A DNA stretch of 64,000 bases from NCBI GenBank assembly GCA_034687125.1, contig JAQGBZ010000110.1, positions 62,001 to 126,000 on the forward strand. Reading direction: 5' to 3'. How positions within the stretch are numbered: position 1 is the stretch's first letter; each line of letters begins with the position of its first letter. Positions 1 to 14,600 of this stretch are shown in pieces. The notes under the pieces were generated by a model. That model saw nothing but the letters and a program-made list of their open reading frames with translations. It was not told the origin of the DNA and did no database searches. The position numbers were made by a program, and so were the translations under genes. Origin of the DNA: Neelides folsomi. Lineage: Eukaryota > Arthropoda > Collembola > Neelipleona > Neelidae.

Positions 1-3000
1 AAACCAGTGGAATATTTTCCATGTTGAGTGTTTTTCTTTTACTTGGAGGAGTAGATGAGAAGGGTAATGATACGAATAAACAAGGAGTTGTTATATTCTT
101 ACCTTGAACAACATGCAAGTTGAGTTTCGAGAGCATCTTCCTGGAAGAGGGAGAAATAATCATATTTACCCGACACCGAGGATTTAAGTCAAGGCTCCTT
201 CACGATCTGAGAGGATGAGGAAAGGAATATATAGAAAATGTTTGAAGTGATGGGCATAGGAAGAGAAATGAGATTTCTAAGAGCAGCTCTGTGGAGATGT
301 TTAAAGTTCCGACTCTGAGCCTCAGCTCGGGCAAGATGGGGGAATCCGAATTAAATTTCCTTTCCATCGTGCCACAAGGCTCTTCAAGGGGAATTATATT
401 AATTCTGCCTAACAAATCCTACCTTCTCCTTTTTATATATCTTATGTACTACCATTAGTTATGTAGGTCGTCATTTGGAGGAAAATGTAAGCTTATAATA
501 AATGATGGGCTTTCCAATGTACGATGGGAGAAATAAGGGTGGACCTTCGTCCTAGCTCCTCAGCTTACTGTCACTTGAGGACAAGAAGGAACAAATAAAT
601 TGAAGAGCCGGATCAAACACAATACAAAAAAAAGACGCTTTCCCTTTACACTCGTCCTTCTTTCTTTAAAAAACTAGGGACACATGTTGTATTTCACATT
701 TCTCCTTTACAAGCTTTTCATGTTCTCTTTCAAAGGAGGGCAAAATTTTGGAAATAGGAGGAAAATGAGAGAAAGTCCATAATTTAACCTTCTGTTCCTT
801 TTATGTGATGGGGAGGATAAAGGGCTAATAATGGAACTTCGACCTTTTCCTTTATGAGGAGAAACATTATTATTTTTACGTCGAATTGAATCTAATTGAG
901 GGGAGGACTAACATGTCGAAGGTAAATGTGAAAGGCATGTAAAATGTCAAAGGAATCAGGGGAAGGAAGATGGAACTGGTGAATTGAATGAGGAAAGTCT
1001 TTTAAACCTTCACCGCCCTTGTAGGCCCCTATCCTTTCCCACCATGAGTCGTTTTAATGCAGATACGAATGTCCATCAAGTGAGATAAGTGGAGATATTT
1101 TAGTGAGATGAGGAATGTTGGGAGTCATATAGGGCTAAGTGGTATATCTATCATCGTCCCTTCTTTTTTTAAAGTTTCTCCACACCTGTCGGAAACGCAT
1201 ATACTGCAGGCTGTAGGAGTTTCCCAACTTCTGAATAAGAACTTGAACGTATGAACCTTTCAAATTCCCTGTTCCATTTTGTCAGGTTGTTTGGAATCGA
1301 GTCGTAATAACATTCATCTCGTGGACGGCTGAAGAGCATGGGAATTTGAGTGGGTGGGAAATGTTTCCAGGGGCTGTTAAGCCAGAAGATGAGAGTTTTA
1401 GTACAATACTCTTTGTTACATCCCCACTTTGAGACAATTGAGATTTAGACACGATTCTTTCTCAATATGAGTATGAAAATCTCTCTCAAGATTTGATATA
1501 CTTACAGACGTGCTCTTTCATCTCATTCTGCAAATCTTACTTTTCTCAATTTTTTCCGAATCCTTTCACCCATTAATTTTAAGAACTTTTAAGTAACATA
1601 CGTATTTAAATATTTAAACATTTCTATTAAGCATTTATTTAAGAAAGGCATTTGTAATGTCACATGTTTGTGTCTCATTTATCGATTATGTTTTTAATGG
1701 AGTTTTGCGTTTTTTGCTTTTCTGCTCCATATGATATGACAAAAACTCGTAAAATTATTAAAACTCATAAAAGAGAGAACAATTCATATTAATAGTAATT
1801 ATAATCACAAGCCATAGTGAAATGAACACTTTTTGCTATTTGTCTGCATCATTATAAAACTTAGGTCGTAAATCTTTTCAATTTCTACTATTCCAATGAA
1901 TAACATTCTGTATAATTTATAAAGAGAATTAAAACTTTTTTATGTAAATAATCTAGTTGGTCCCCTTAAAACTTTTTTCTTATCCATTATTTTAACTTCA
2001 ACCATATCAAAAGTAAATTTACATATTACATATTAGTATCTCTCTCATATATTATACGTTTATTGTTTAATCAAAAGCTTAAATTAGTTTTGGTAAAAAT
2101 AGAATTTGTGTATAACTAACGATTAGTTTTTGCGTTTTAGATTTTTGAAGCTTAAGTTAATTAAATATCAATCAACCTTAAAGAATTTATGTGTATTTAA
2201 TTGTAAGTACTAATTGTTTATTTAATTTAAAATTTTATATTAATTTTTATTGAGAATTTCCACTGGTTAGATTAGATTAATGTCATATATCTGCAACATT
2301 TTATAAATGGAATTGTTATGTCTTTCATTGTTCCTTCCTGGGAATTGAGTTCATCAACTTTATGCGACATTGAGATCATTGGATATGAATTTGGCTTCGA
2401 GCGTACGATTATTTTATTGTGGTATTTTAAGATGGGAAGAATGTGTATGTAACAGCATCAACTCAATTGAATTGCTTGTCTCTTTATATGATCTCTCTTT
2501 ATAATCAATTGATATTTAAATTTATTTCACATCAGCGAATACTTACATATTAATGATCATGATTATTGTATACAAAGATATAAAAGTATTATGTATAAAT
2601 ATTAATGATGTATGCGTCTTCACTCTCGTGCATACGAACCCTGCTGAGTCATTCATAACGAGAACATCCTGATGCTTCGTTTGATATTGGACTTCACTTG
2701 ATTATTTTCCATTATTCAATCCCGCCTCAGTTTCAATATTAATATATTCATTATAATAAAGTATACCAATTATTTATCGCGTATGAATTTGGCTAAAGTA
2801 TATTTTAAAGTACTTAATCTTTAGCTCACTGATAGCTTTATTAAAAACATACGAGTATTATTAAATATTTGTTTAAAGATACGAATTAATAAAGTCTGCC
2901 TATCTGTTACTCGCAAATAGCCACACACGTAGAGTATGTATGTAATGTTTTCAGAAAAATACATTGTAGATCGAAATAAATATTAACAGAATTATTATAC

Positions 3001-5446
3001 CTACATTACTCAATTATATACATATTTATGTACAAGTTTTATTTTTAATAATATCACCTTTTGTATTTTTTATTAATGTTGGAATATGATATTTAACACC
3101 GTACATATAATATATCAGTCAGTTTGCCATTCATTTATAATGCGAAACTCGTGGTAATGATGTAATGTAAATTGGATGAGTCAAAATCATCTAGTCACGT
3201 CATAAAATCACGATTTTTTCATCTGCGTATAAGATCATGATTACGTCATGTGTTTAAGTTTAACTTATCGTAGTTTCACTGGTAGGGCTAAGACATCAGA
3301 TTTCCACGCTAAACCAATTCTTTATAAGGCTCTCTTTTTCCTATATAAAAATATACAATTCCATGATTTGTTATTATTGTTTTAGAATGAATTTAGATAT
3401 TAATTTATTTTATTACTGCATGCTGTAAGTACCTACTTATTATGTACTCTAGATATACTTATAGGTGAGTATTTGTATTTTTGCACACTTGAACAATTTA
3501 CATTAACTATGTATCTATGAGCTAAAGTATTTTCTGATTTGGTCATTATTTTATAACCCATACCTTATCGTTAATAGTGAATAGTGAGCACATGAGTATT
3601 TATCAGTAATTTATTCAAACTTTATTCTGACAATAAGTATTATTGTTATATCTTATCGCTTTTGACTTTGAAAAACTATGCAACTTTTATTTGCCAACTT
3701 AAAGTATAAAAGGTATTTCTATCCATTGCATACTTATCATATTTAACAAATAGGCACTTTGATATTTGAACTTTGAAAGAATTTCACCTTTCTCATTCTC
3801 TGTTTGTCATTGAAAGCAATCACGTAATCCAATTTTGTGTATTTTAATAAAGTTGTAGTACGTCACAGTTTTGAATTAATAAATAACATTAAAATTAGTT
3901 TGAAAGAAAAAACCTGTTTAATCTAAATTGAACCGAATTATACTATCAGTATTTCACAACAGATACAATTTTGATTCATATTATTGTATTTTGATTTAAA
4001 GCTAAACCGTTTTTATATACGGAGTACTGTATTGGCGTATCGGCTCTTTAATTATTAAAATTTTAAAGTATATTTTTTTGTATAATGACTTTATCACCTG
4101 TTGAGTTCATTAATAATTAATGAGGTATATAGACAGATTGACTAACGCTATGTAAAGTATTTGACATTTTAAATTGTGTTGACTCTCATATCTGTCACTT
4201 TATTGATTTTTCTATTTTATATTCTATACATCCGGCTGGTTTAAAATAACTTTTCGTGAAGTACATTATATCTTGTCAATTGGCTGTTGGGTTTGGCTCA
4301 CTAAATTCCACTTTCGACATTAATTTGTTTCAGTCACTGTGCGTATTTTTTGCACAAGAGTATTGTCTGGTTGAAATTGGGAGGTTCTCGAATTTGTGAA
4401 GTTATCAGATAACTCGTGAAGTTGAAAAGCTTTAAAAACCTCTTTAAATTGAATAATTTGTTTATCGAAGGCTATCTCTTATTTGCCTTGAGCTGATGTG
4501 TTAACTTTCCAATAGTAATCATTTATCATTTTTGGAGATTTTGAGCTTCAGGAAGTTGTTCATTTCTTTTATTGTCAGAACTAAATGGTATTCGTGCAGC
4601 ATTTGCTCAAGCTCGATACTCCATTAAGTGGATAACATTTTAGAGCATTAGTACTTGAATAATTGCACTCCGCCATCCCTTTGCTAATAAATCGTTTAAT
4701 TACAAAGTACGAATAGGGATTGCCAATCATTCCAGTTCACACTACGTTTAATTTCGGTTCGTTTGTAATTTTTCTCTGGATTTTCATTTTGGAATCCATA
4801 CATAAGGTATAAAGAATAGGGTCTAAAAGTAAGTTGAGCTTACTGGTGCGGTGGAGGAAATTAAATTGATTAGGAATAGGGCTTTGGATATAAAAGCAGG
4901 CTTCCTCTCGATTCTCCCAACTTCCCGCAGGTTTAACCAAAAATGGCCTGCGTAGAATTGAAAATTGCCCTTTAATGCGTTCTTGGATTAAAGGAGCTAT
5001 TGGGGATCGCAGAGAATAAATTCTCCCTTTGTATTCGCCCTAGTTCTACGTTTTATTCTCCCTTAATATCAATTATTCGAATTCAAATTTGTTCGCTAAT
5101 TGATGATCGTGGTTCGGAATACGTTAACTGGGAGGTTTGAAAGGTAGATTTACTCTTGCGGATCCCGCTCTCAAATCTAATCAAAAGGTTTGAATCCTTT
5201 CTCATTTATAAACAAATCTTGGATCACTTCTCTTCCAGGGACCAAAGTTTGATTCTGCACAATTTTAATCTTCCCTTTCTTTCCCTATAGTGTATTTCCT
5301 TCTATTAGTGCAGAATGTCAGTATCAGATGTGGTCAATTTGTCTCAATGCTTTATTCAACTGATTGCATTGACCGTATTTTATAGACGATTTATCCTCAA
5401 ATTTCCCATTTCTAGTTATAATAATTAATTTATATTAACATTTATA
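1..5446. other. Intergenic DNA upstream of the first calcium-sensor gene
   Basis: I recognise no protein family here in any frame. Bases 1 to about 1550 are of mixed composition with purine-rich runs and resemble the long introns further along. From about 1550 to 5440 the DNA becomes strongly AT-rich, with many short A/T runs and no sustained open frame. The left part could be the intron of a gene that lies off the left edge; one possible small exon is listed separately at 103-140. Confidence 0.5.
103..140 (-). other. Possible 38-nt internal exon of an unknown gene
   Basis: On the minus strand a pyrimidine-rich tract ending in TTCCAG precedes 38 nt that end in TTCAAG followed by the consensus donor GTAAGA. 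One frame reads EDALETQLACCS with no stop. The splice signals are good, but the piece is too short to assign to any family and no partner exon is visible. It may be a micro-exon of a gene running off the left edge, or chance. Confidence 0.2.
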
Positions 5447-5595
5447 TTACTCTCCAGACACCGAACCAATGCAGTTCCCGAGTTTTAGAATTTGAATACG
5501 ATTATTATAATTTTAATCTATAGCAATTAAAATTATGTAACTCTAATTCAAATTCAAAATCAGCGAAATGCATTGGCTCAACGTCTGGTGAGTAA
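5447..5595. repeat. 149-bp imperfect inverted repeat just upstream of the calcium-sensor start codon
   Basis: The left arm starts TTACTCTCCAGAC and continues through ACCAATGCA. The right arm carries the complement, ending GTCTGGTGAGTAA. The arms are each about 65-70 nt and match at roughly three quarters of positions, around an A/T-rich centre. No clear target duplication was seen. It could be an old foldback or MITE copy, or part of the 5' leader, because the right end contains a good splice donor (CTG|GTGAGT). Confidence 0.6.
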
Positions 5596-5643
5596 ATCTG
5601 ACTTTTGTAAATCCATTATTTAATTGTGTTTTTTCTATGATAG
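5588..5643 (+). other. Possible 56-nt intron in the 5' leader of the calcium-sensor gene
   Basis: GTGAGT at 5588 matches the donor consensus. A T-rich tract ends in TATGATAG at 5643, 21 nt before the ATG at 5665. Introns of similar size are usual in arthropods. The support is from signals only, so this is an inference. Confidence 0.3.
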
Positions 5644-5664
5644 TTTACAAAAGAAGAAGATAAC

Positions 5665-8600
5665 ATGGGTTGTATTACAAGCAAAGACAAGCTCTCTAAG
5701 GAAGATTTGGATTTTTTGAAAGCCCACACACGATACGACGAGGCCACAATCAAGGAATGGTACAAAGGGTTTAAGGTAAGATCTTAATTTCCCATTGCTT
5801 CTCTATTAGATAATGAATTAAGTAAAAGTTTCAGTTTAATTAAATCCTTCACGCTCTCTGATAAATAATAATTAGGAGATGGGTGTGTGGTTTGAGCTTT
5901 TTGGAAAAACGATCCTTTGAACTCGCGCACATTAATCATCGAAGCCGAGATTCACTTTCTCGGAATGAACTTTATTCGGGCTTGTACATATAAGACACAT
6001 AAGATGGATATGGTTCATTATATTGAATTGGTGATGCGAGGGAGGCGGAGGTGACAATGTCACGAACTTCAACCCATCTTCACACCGTTTAACTTAATGA
6101 GATAAGAGGGTGTGATAAATTGGAGAGCATTTTCCTTACTGTGTATCATGTCATGGTCTCATCACTCTTCTCAGAATTCTTTCAACCCTTCGTGTTCTCA
6201 CTCTATGATTCCAATGAGGTTTTGTCTCCCCATTACTTTGATATTTATGAGATTTTTTTCCTTGTGTTTGTTATTTTAATAGAAAGCTTTTTTTCGTCTT
6301 TGGTTTTTAGATGATTCATTTTGCCGATATGTTTTAAAGTCAGATAACATAATAATAAACCATATTATTCGTCTTACAATGTATTAAGTATTATAAGTAG
6401 TAATAAAATAAGGATTATACTATAGAGTCCATATTTTTTAATATTTTTGCTACTACAAACCACGAGTAGAATGTGGTAATAAATATTATAACATGGATAT
6501 ACTAAGTATTCAATTCATAAATTGTGGCTGCGTTGGTTGTCTCTGCACAGCTTGATACTTTCCATTGCATACATATTACAGTGATTTAGAATTCTCCTGT
6601 TGAAGCTCGTTATCAAAGCTACCTAAAACTTATGGAGATATGGATGATGGGAATATGAGAGGGAATGGGAGCTAATAATGGACGGAGAAGATTAGCACAT
6701 TAATTCGAGTCCCAGACACGACTTCTTGTGTGGAATTATTACATAAAATGGGGATAAAGGAATGGATTAAGTTAAAAGTTGAGAAGGAATGAGAGATGGT
6801 AATAGAAGCTTGGATGTTTCCTCCCTATCTCCAACTCTTCCCTCTTTCTCCTCAAATAAGGATGAATGGGGGATTTTAGCATATTTTTTCTCCTCACATT
6901 TCTCAACTTTCTTCAAATTCCTCTAGTAGGAAATGAGGCATATGGCCCAACAAAGAGAGAAAAGATGGTGGAGCATAGCGGCTTATCTAATAATCATATA
7001 ACTTTATATTGTGGACACTTCCAATGGCCTGCAAATACTTATGTAGAACTTTCATCGTTTCAGAATTTTATATTACACAACATGGGATATCTCTCCCATT
7101 CCAAATGTCTCAACTCTCATTTTTCCTTTCGTATTATTATTCTAGTTTTTTACTTTTTCCTGGAGGAAACATGTTTCCAAGTTGGAGTAGTTCGCTGGTT
7201 CGCGAATGTTATTTAGATACCCTTCGCACTCTCATGTAATATGTTATGTATATGCAGTTACTTACATAATGTAAGTTTATATGAGGCCTTGATGGGAGTT
7301 GTCCTAAAAGATTCGTGTGGTTTCTTAACTTTTTTTCTCTCTGCACTATTCTTTTACGCCTTCCTGTTCCATTTTCTCATTTTTGTACTCTACTTATACT
7401 TACCAAGTTGCACCAATTTTCTCTCCTTTTTTACTTTCCTTGTCACGAGATTCTCGTAACTTTGACCTGTCCCTGACATTTTTATTAGTATTCTGCAAAC
7501 ATTTCTTCGGCAGTACTAAACGAAAAAATGTTCTTGTTGCATCTAGAAAAAAAGGAGGAATCTTTTATAAGCACAAGAACCAACATTCGCTATCTTCTTC
7601 AATGTGACCAATTTCCTCCGACTAGGTCTTAAACATATTTTTACCAAGCTCTGTAGAAATCCAATTCAATTTCTTTACTAATGGTTGAAGATGACGGGTG
7701 GGGAGAAAGGATAGGTTTGGTCCTTGTAACTTTATAAAGAGATTTAATTCCATAGAGGAGAGTCCTTAAATTCAATTTCTCCTTTTTGTAACTGTATTTA
7801 AATGACAAAAGTTTGGCAAGTAAGCAATTTTTATGCTCCATTTACCTTTTTCCTCCATTTGAATTGAGTTACCTAAATACTAATGCTTCCAATTTATTCA
7901 ATCTTCTTCGTATATCAGTCAATTTCATATTTTATACCTCTATTTACTCCTTTCATGATGGGAAATTGAAAGGAAAGTAAGTTGAGAAGTACAAGTTGGA
8001 AAATAAATTAATAACAATTTTGTGGAGGAAATTGATGATAGGGAAAAATTACATGTCAAAATCTTTTATGGAAAGTGCGAAAATTGAGTAGACCGTGGGG
8101 TTCTTTGTCTTATGGAGAAAGTTAAGAGAGTTAATCAAGTCTTTGTCTTTACATTGAGCGACTTTTTCTATCTTGATAACACTTTTTAGGGTACATTAAT
8201 TGATGATGTGGGAGAAGTATTGAAGGGATACATAAGTCAACCCATTCTCGTTAGACAACCACCGCCATGAGAAGGAAATGGGAAAAAGGAAGGGCGATCA
8301 ATAATATAGATCTTCAATTTAAAAGTAGACGTATGTATGTACATGAATAGAAACTCTCTGTATACCAACAAAATAAACTCACTGTTTTATCGAACCATTT
8401 TTATACCACTCAAACCAAATAAATATGCGTCTATTCGACTCGACTGCTTTTATGATCATTGGAATATTATTCCTATCGACGAAGAAATAATTTCTCTGCC
8501 ATTCTCTTTATGGCAAAATTATAGATGAATTAGCAATGATTCCGCTTGAAAATCAATGTCAATTAACATAGGGGGGAATGTCTCTTTTATGAATTAAGGG

Positions 8601-11600
8601 TTAATGAGCTGATATGCTATTTCCCATTTTGTGCACAATTGTGTTGTGAGAAGGTAGACAGTTTGAAAATTGGTTATTTCAAAGTAAATCTCTCCGACAG
8701 TTCAATTTCCACTACTTGCATATTTATGTCTGTATTATCCAACGTAAAGGCTCATTTAGTCTTCTTTTCATTTCAATTGGTTATAATATATAGGGCAATT
8801 TATGCAGAAGCCTTATTTGAATAAATGGCCAGACAAATGCAAATACTTAAATTAAATTTTTATATAATAAAAATGGGAATTTTCATTAGAATTGTTTTGT
8901 TCAATGTGAGTGCTCCTGGGTTTGACATCTTCTCATATTACCTTTTTCCCATCGAACAGGATGTTAAATATCATATGATGTGTTTTCTTGAACGAAATTC
9001 ATTTATTGCCCCCTTTCTTCTTGACATGGTCGAGGAGATATTTTCTTATATAAAAGTATTTTGAAAGGGGGGAAGAATGCCTGAGGAGGCCGATAGGTTA
9101 CCGATCCATATTGGTGTGGATATTTTAGACGAAGTCGTCGAGGGCGTAGGTATACATCCTTTCGTAGGTAAAAAAAGGTTTGGGGGTTCTTGGGGAATTG
9201 AACCGTCGGAACGTTTTCTCTTATCTACACAAGAGGAAGCTTTGAAGTTTTTCTCAATCCCCTTTAGAAGAAACTTTAGACGAAAGTTTGATGGGAGGTC
9301 CTTGTGCGGATTTTGGCCTTCCTGACTACCAGTATATGAAAACTGTTTAAGAGGGCTCCTAAGCCCATACATTCTCACAAAATACCTCTTTTACCAAAAG
9401 GTGGGTTTTAAACCGGGCCCAATAATGCTCCCCTATTAAAGAGGAAAAGTCTTGAGAGTTCAATAGTTCTTCTCGTTTCTTTAACTTTTGAGAGACAGCG
9501 AGGGAAGTTTTCCCCCATTTTTACATGATTTTGGGGCTGATTGGGTTTTCATTTGATTTCCCTTAAGTTCCTAATTCACAAAATTTACAATGGTTTTTTA
9601 TCTTATTTTGGGGAATTTTCCACTACTGAATGGAAATTGAAAACTAAATAATAAAAATAAGGTATAAATTTTTTCCGTGGGCTTAAGCTTCTCATACCTT
9701 TTGCCTTGTAAATTGTACGAGGTAATGCGGATGTGGCGATGTGGTGCGTCGTTATTCGATACATTTATGTTCCTTGTGGAACATTGCACTTTTTTATTGT
9801 TCTTTGGCTGATTCGTCTCTTTCCTAGGTTTCCTGTAATTTTTTGCACCTTGAAGGTTTATTTTCCATCGAATGGGTCGAACGTCACCATTTGTTTTTAT
9901 GGCCCTCAGGGATTATTTTCATGCTTTTGGTAATTGTGGGCAGTAGGCTTTTGAGCCACCTCAATTTCCAAGAGGGAAAAATAAGTGGAGAAGTCGACTC
10001 ATTTTCCACCCCAACTTTTCTTCCGGAACCCTTATGAATAGAAATTGGTCTCTCCGGGAAGGTTGAGACAGAGAAAGGATTACTTTCTACTTTCCTCTCT
10101 CATCCAATCTTAGAGAGTAATGTGGAGTTGTTGAGCGGCTCTGGCACTCTTTCTCTCCCAAATTATAACATGGGAGGAACCAGAATTGGAAGGAATGTTG
10201 AGGCTTAAACGGCTGCTTTGCGTGAGATTCCTCAACTCGAGTGAGGGAAATGATCTTGTCCCTTTACAGAAAAAGAGATTTCTCCCAATCTCACCTATAT
10301 TTTCCCACGAATATTTCCATTGACTCCTTTTAAAGGGAGTGAAGCGGTAGAGAAGGGTGATTGGATGCTCTCACGTAAGATAGTAAGTATTGCCTTATCT
10401 TCCACCCAGCCACTCCCTTTTAACTCCGGACACTCAGGGAAAAATTTCCTCATAGGATCAGAGTTAATCAATTTGTGGAGAACTCGGAGGGACTCTCACC
10501 GTCGCTCTACTCATTTCCTACTAATGTTATTAACTCTCACAAATCTCTTTTTACTTTGATCACCAATAATAACTATTTCAAATCGAAAATTTATTTTTTT
10601 ATCCTTATCAGCGTAGAGGGTTAATGGACCATTAAAAGTTAAATTATTTACATATTTTAAAGGCTAAAGGCTTATCGCTTATATAAACATTAATGGAAAT
10701 GTATTCGTATTTAGTGTATGAATTCATCAACCTCTTTTAAGGTAATATGAACATACAAAGTACATAAGCACGACTAAATAAGTACAAGGGAAGAAAATTA
10801 CTTTGCTGGTTGAATCAACATTGTGAATGCGCAATACTTTTCTATACATTTAAAATGAATTTTTCGTGAAGTAGGGATATGATATGAGACATTATTTGTA
10901 GATACATTTTATAAATATTTCATCTTCCTTCACAAGTAATCCTGGATTGACGTTGCCCTATGCAATATTATGATGATGGGCCTAATGGATAAAGATTCTT
11001 TAGAACAATGGAACACGTCCCCTCATTATTCTCATTTAATCGATTAATCTTCATTGGAGATGATATTGGCAAGGGAAGGATGGATATCCTATAGAATTCC
11101 ATTCAGACCTCAGACCCCATTACGTGGGTAGGTTGAAGAGGTACGTGATAGGAAAATGAAGAGGTTGCGGCTAGGCCCTTATGATATATGACTTCTCATC
11201 ACTTGAAGGTTGTACATAGGGCTCTTGTGAGGGATAAATACCATAACTGACTCCTTTGATCCGCATAGAGATTTGAATGTCAGGCCCACTCAAACGGATG
11301 AAATGAGAATCCTCACTTATCACACTCGACAAATTTGTGAATTTGGGGATATTTCTCCGAGGAGAAATGAAACAATTGAGTCAAGTTTGACCGAGAGTGC
11401 AAAATAAAGGCTCCTTTACTCGAGAAGGTTTCATTTTCTCCCTCGTAGCTGAATGTATTGATCTTCTAGGTTTAATTATTAAAAAAGCATTTTCCACGAC
11501 GAAGAAGAACCGAGGAGGGAAATTTACTTTGTTCCGCTCATCTTTCCTTCCTTCCAGACTGGAAACTCTGGCTGGAGCAAGAGGAAATTAAGGATGGGTT

Positions 11601-14600
11601 TTAAGACTCTCCGTGTCGGTTCTCAACCACCTATTTAAATTTCTTCTCAACTTCCTCTTCCGAATGCTCGGAAAGCAAATTAGCTTGAACATGGAGGAAA
11701 TTGTAATTAAAGTGTTGCTCCAAAGCTCAAACCACGTACACCAATTATCTCCGTATCTTTCCAACTGTCTCTTTTAAGAGGGAATATGAGAGGGCTTGAG
11801 AAGAGTTTCAGGGGGATTATTAAGCCAGAGATAATTGGCTCTCATTTATTAAATTAATGTGAGTAATTCATAAGATTATTTTTCCCTATTTTAGCAAGAT
11901 TGTCCAAATGGGCGGCTGACCCCAATGAAGTTCGTCGATATGTACAAAATGTTCTTCCCGAGTGGAAATGCAGAGGAATTCTGCGATCACGTCTTCAGGA
12001 CATTTGATATGGACAAGAATGGATACATCGACTTCAAGGTATGGACCTCAATTATTCATGCTATGAATTTATGCGATTTTTCACTACTTATGATTAGATT
12101 GCATTGGATGTAGTGTGCACTTGAACGTCTCAACATGAATTATGCAGATGCTTACTTTAAGCACACTTTGATACTTTACCTTCCTTTTACGACTTACTGC
12201 CCTTTAATTCTCTCGACCCAATTTCATAAAAGGAAGGCGCATTTGAGCAAATGTGTTTTAATTTAATATCCTCTTATAACTAAAATGAGGTTTTCTCTGC
12301 ATTTGCGAGAAACGACTATTTAATTCCCAATTTACCCATTTTACTAAATATCCTCTTTATTAGATTTGATTTGAGAGAGTTTTAATTTTACTACTGGATA
12401 AATTTTTTATTGTATCAATCCAATTAGTTTAATAGTTTGTATTTAATTGGAATTTCAATATGCCTGAGGTGATCCAAAGGAATGGAATTTAAAAATTGAC
12501 TTGAGAGTTTAGCTAATTGAATTTTATTTTCTCATTAACTTCAGTTTTAACCTCTGCACCACATCAAATTCTGAATGTGCTGAAGATAAAGAGAGTTTTT
12601 CAATTAATGATGGCGGAGAGTTGAAAGAAGGAACAGGGTGGATCAATTCCTTGTAAAGTTTGGGGGAGCTGGGAGAGCTTTGATTTCTCCTCTTTCGACT
12701 TGTTGAAGAGACGTTGATGATGGATTGCAGGATGAAGGAAAGGAGAGAAAAGACGAGATGTTTCATTTCTCACTGTCCACCGATCCACTTCGGCTCCTTT
12801 TGATCCCCAGAAAGTCCTTCATTTATTGGGACTTCCTTCACCTCAGGCGGAAATTCTTTGGACAACAACTTTTTCATTCTTTGTAAATCGGACTTGTATT
12901 TGTTTTTCCTTGTAGTCTCTCTCATCCTCCGTCCATCCATTTACACCCAAGAGACACTTTTTAAATTGAAAGGAAGAGGGATGAGAATGATTAAAAATCA
13001 ATCCCCTTGCTTTTCCTATCCACATGAAGGTGGAAGAATGAGAGACTATGAACCGGATTTTTGTTTCTTTTAGGAATTTCTTCTCGCGATTGATGTGACA
13101 TCATCAGGCACGCCCGAAGAGAAACTTAAATGGGCATTCAGAATGTACGACGTCGATGGAAACGGCGTCATTGACTTGCAGGAGATGACGAAGATTGTTC
13201 AGGTACGTCAAATGGAATTATTTTCATCATTATTAACTATACTCTATATTGTAGATCTATAGAGTGGAGCCTTTAATGGGCAAAGGTCTCATTGCGTAGC
13301 CCCAAGATAATTTAGAATCATTAGAGATTTATCATCTTCCACTCCCAATATCAAATGGATTGATTTCCTCCTCGATCCAATGACGCGTGTGTGTTTTTGT
13401 AGAAATGGGAATGAAATTATAGAGAGATGAAGGGCGAAATGACGCCAATGTTCGTTTCAACAGCTATTATTCTCTTGTTCTTGCCGGATCGTGCAACTCG
13501 AGACATTTAAAATTCTAGAGAAAGCGAAAGAAGATATGGTTGATACTAATGATGCCTATTAGGTGAAAAGATTTATTATAGTAATTTGACCCTTGAAGGA
13601 GCGCTCGTTCCCTCCCTCGTCGCCATATAATAAACAAAGAGGAAATAAATTAGAGCGGAAGCTTTCCAAGGGACTCTGTGTGGACCACCGCACAGGTGAA
13701 ACTTGAGCAAAGAAAGAGAGAGAGAGAAGGCGAAAGAAAAATACTCGTGCTGTTGTTAAGTAAAAGTAAAGTAGCAAATGGACGAAAGCCTTTTCCCAAC
13801 TTTTACCCTTTTTTTATAACAGCTCACAGTAAGAGGGCGGAGATTCGACTCCATCATTTTCCTTTTTTGCACAAGTTGATTTCATGTGGGGGATATTTAA
13901 AAAAACATGTAAGGTGATTTACATCATTTACATGCCATCGTGCTCGCGAGTTCTAACAATTGTGTTTTTTAATTTTGGAAAATATTTGGCAATTTCCTCT
14001 ACAATAAAACCATTTTATGATTGAGAACGTATGAAAACAGGGAGGTTTCTTTAATGATTTTTGAGTTGAGGAGAAAGAGCAAGGATGTTTGGTAATATTA
14101 AGTAGTAATATATAGAGGTATGTAACTACAGTTATGATATACCTACTTATGTATTGAGTTTGAGTGTATCAGACAACTTGAGGGAAGTTGTGAATTAATC
14201 TAATTTAATAGTCGACCCGGATCTTCTCTTCATTGTGTGATGAATTTGGTAGTTAGTTGGAAGTAAGGCAGTTGGGAGACGTGAGGGTTATTCCAAAAGA
14301 TTAGGATGGGAGTTGATGGTGGGGAGAGGAAGAGTGATTCGATAGGATCGAAATAGACCTCAATCGATCCACTGGAGGCTCAAGGAAACACATGAGTTCT
14401 CTCTCTCTCCCATGCACATACAGAGCCTACTTGTTCCACTTCCGATTACTCAAGCCTCACCGCCCGCAATCACTCCTCTTATACAATGATTCCAACTCGT
14501 CCCTCCCCCCACCTTTACATTCTCAATAATTGAAGATGATGAGATGCCTATAGGGGCCTCGAACCCAATTTTCTTTTCTTCCAATTATTCCACGATTCTT

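Noticed and set aside
9046-9378. Overlapping open frames on both strands inside intron 1 of the visinin-type sensor gene
   Set aside because: Neither translation resembles a protein family, and frames open on both strands at once are expected in this more GC-rich block.
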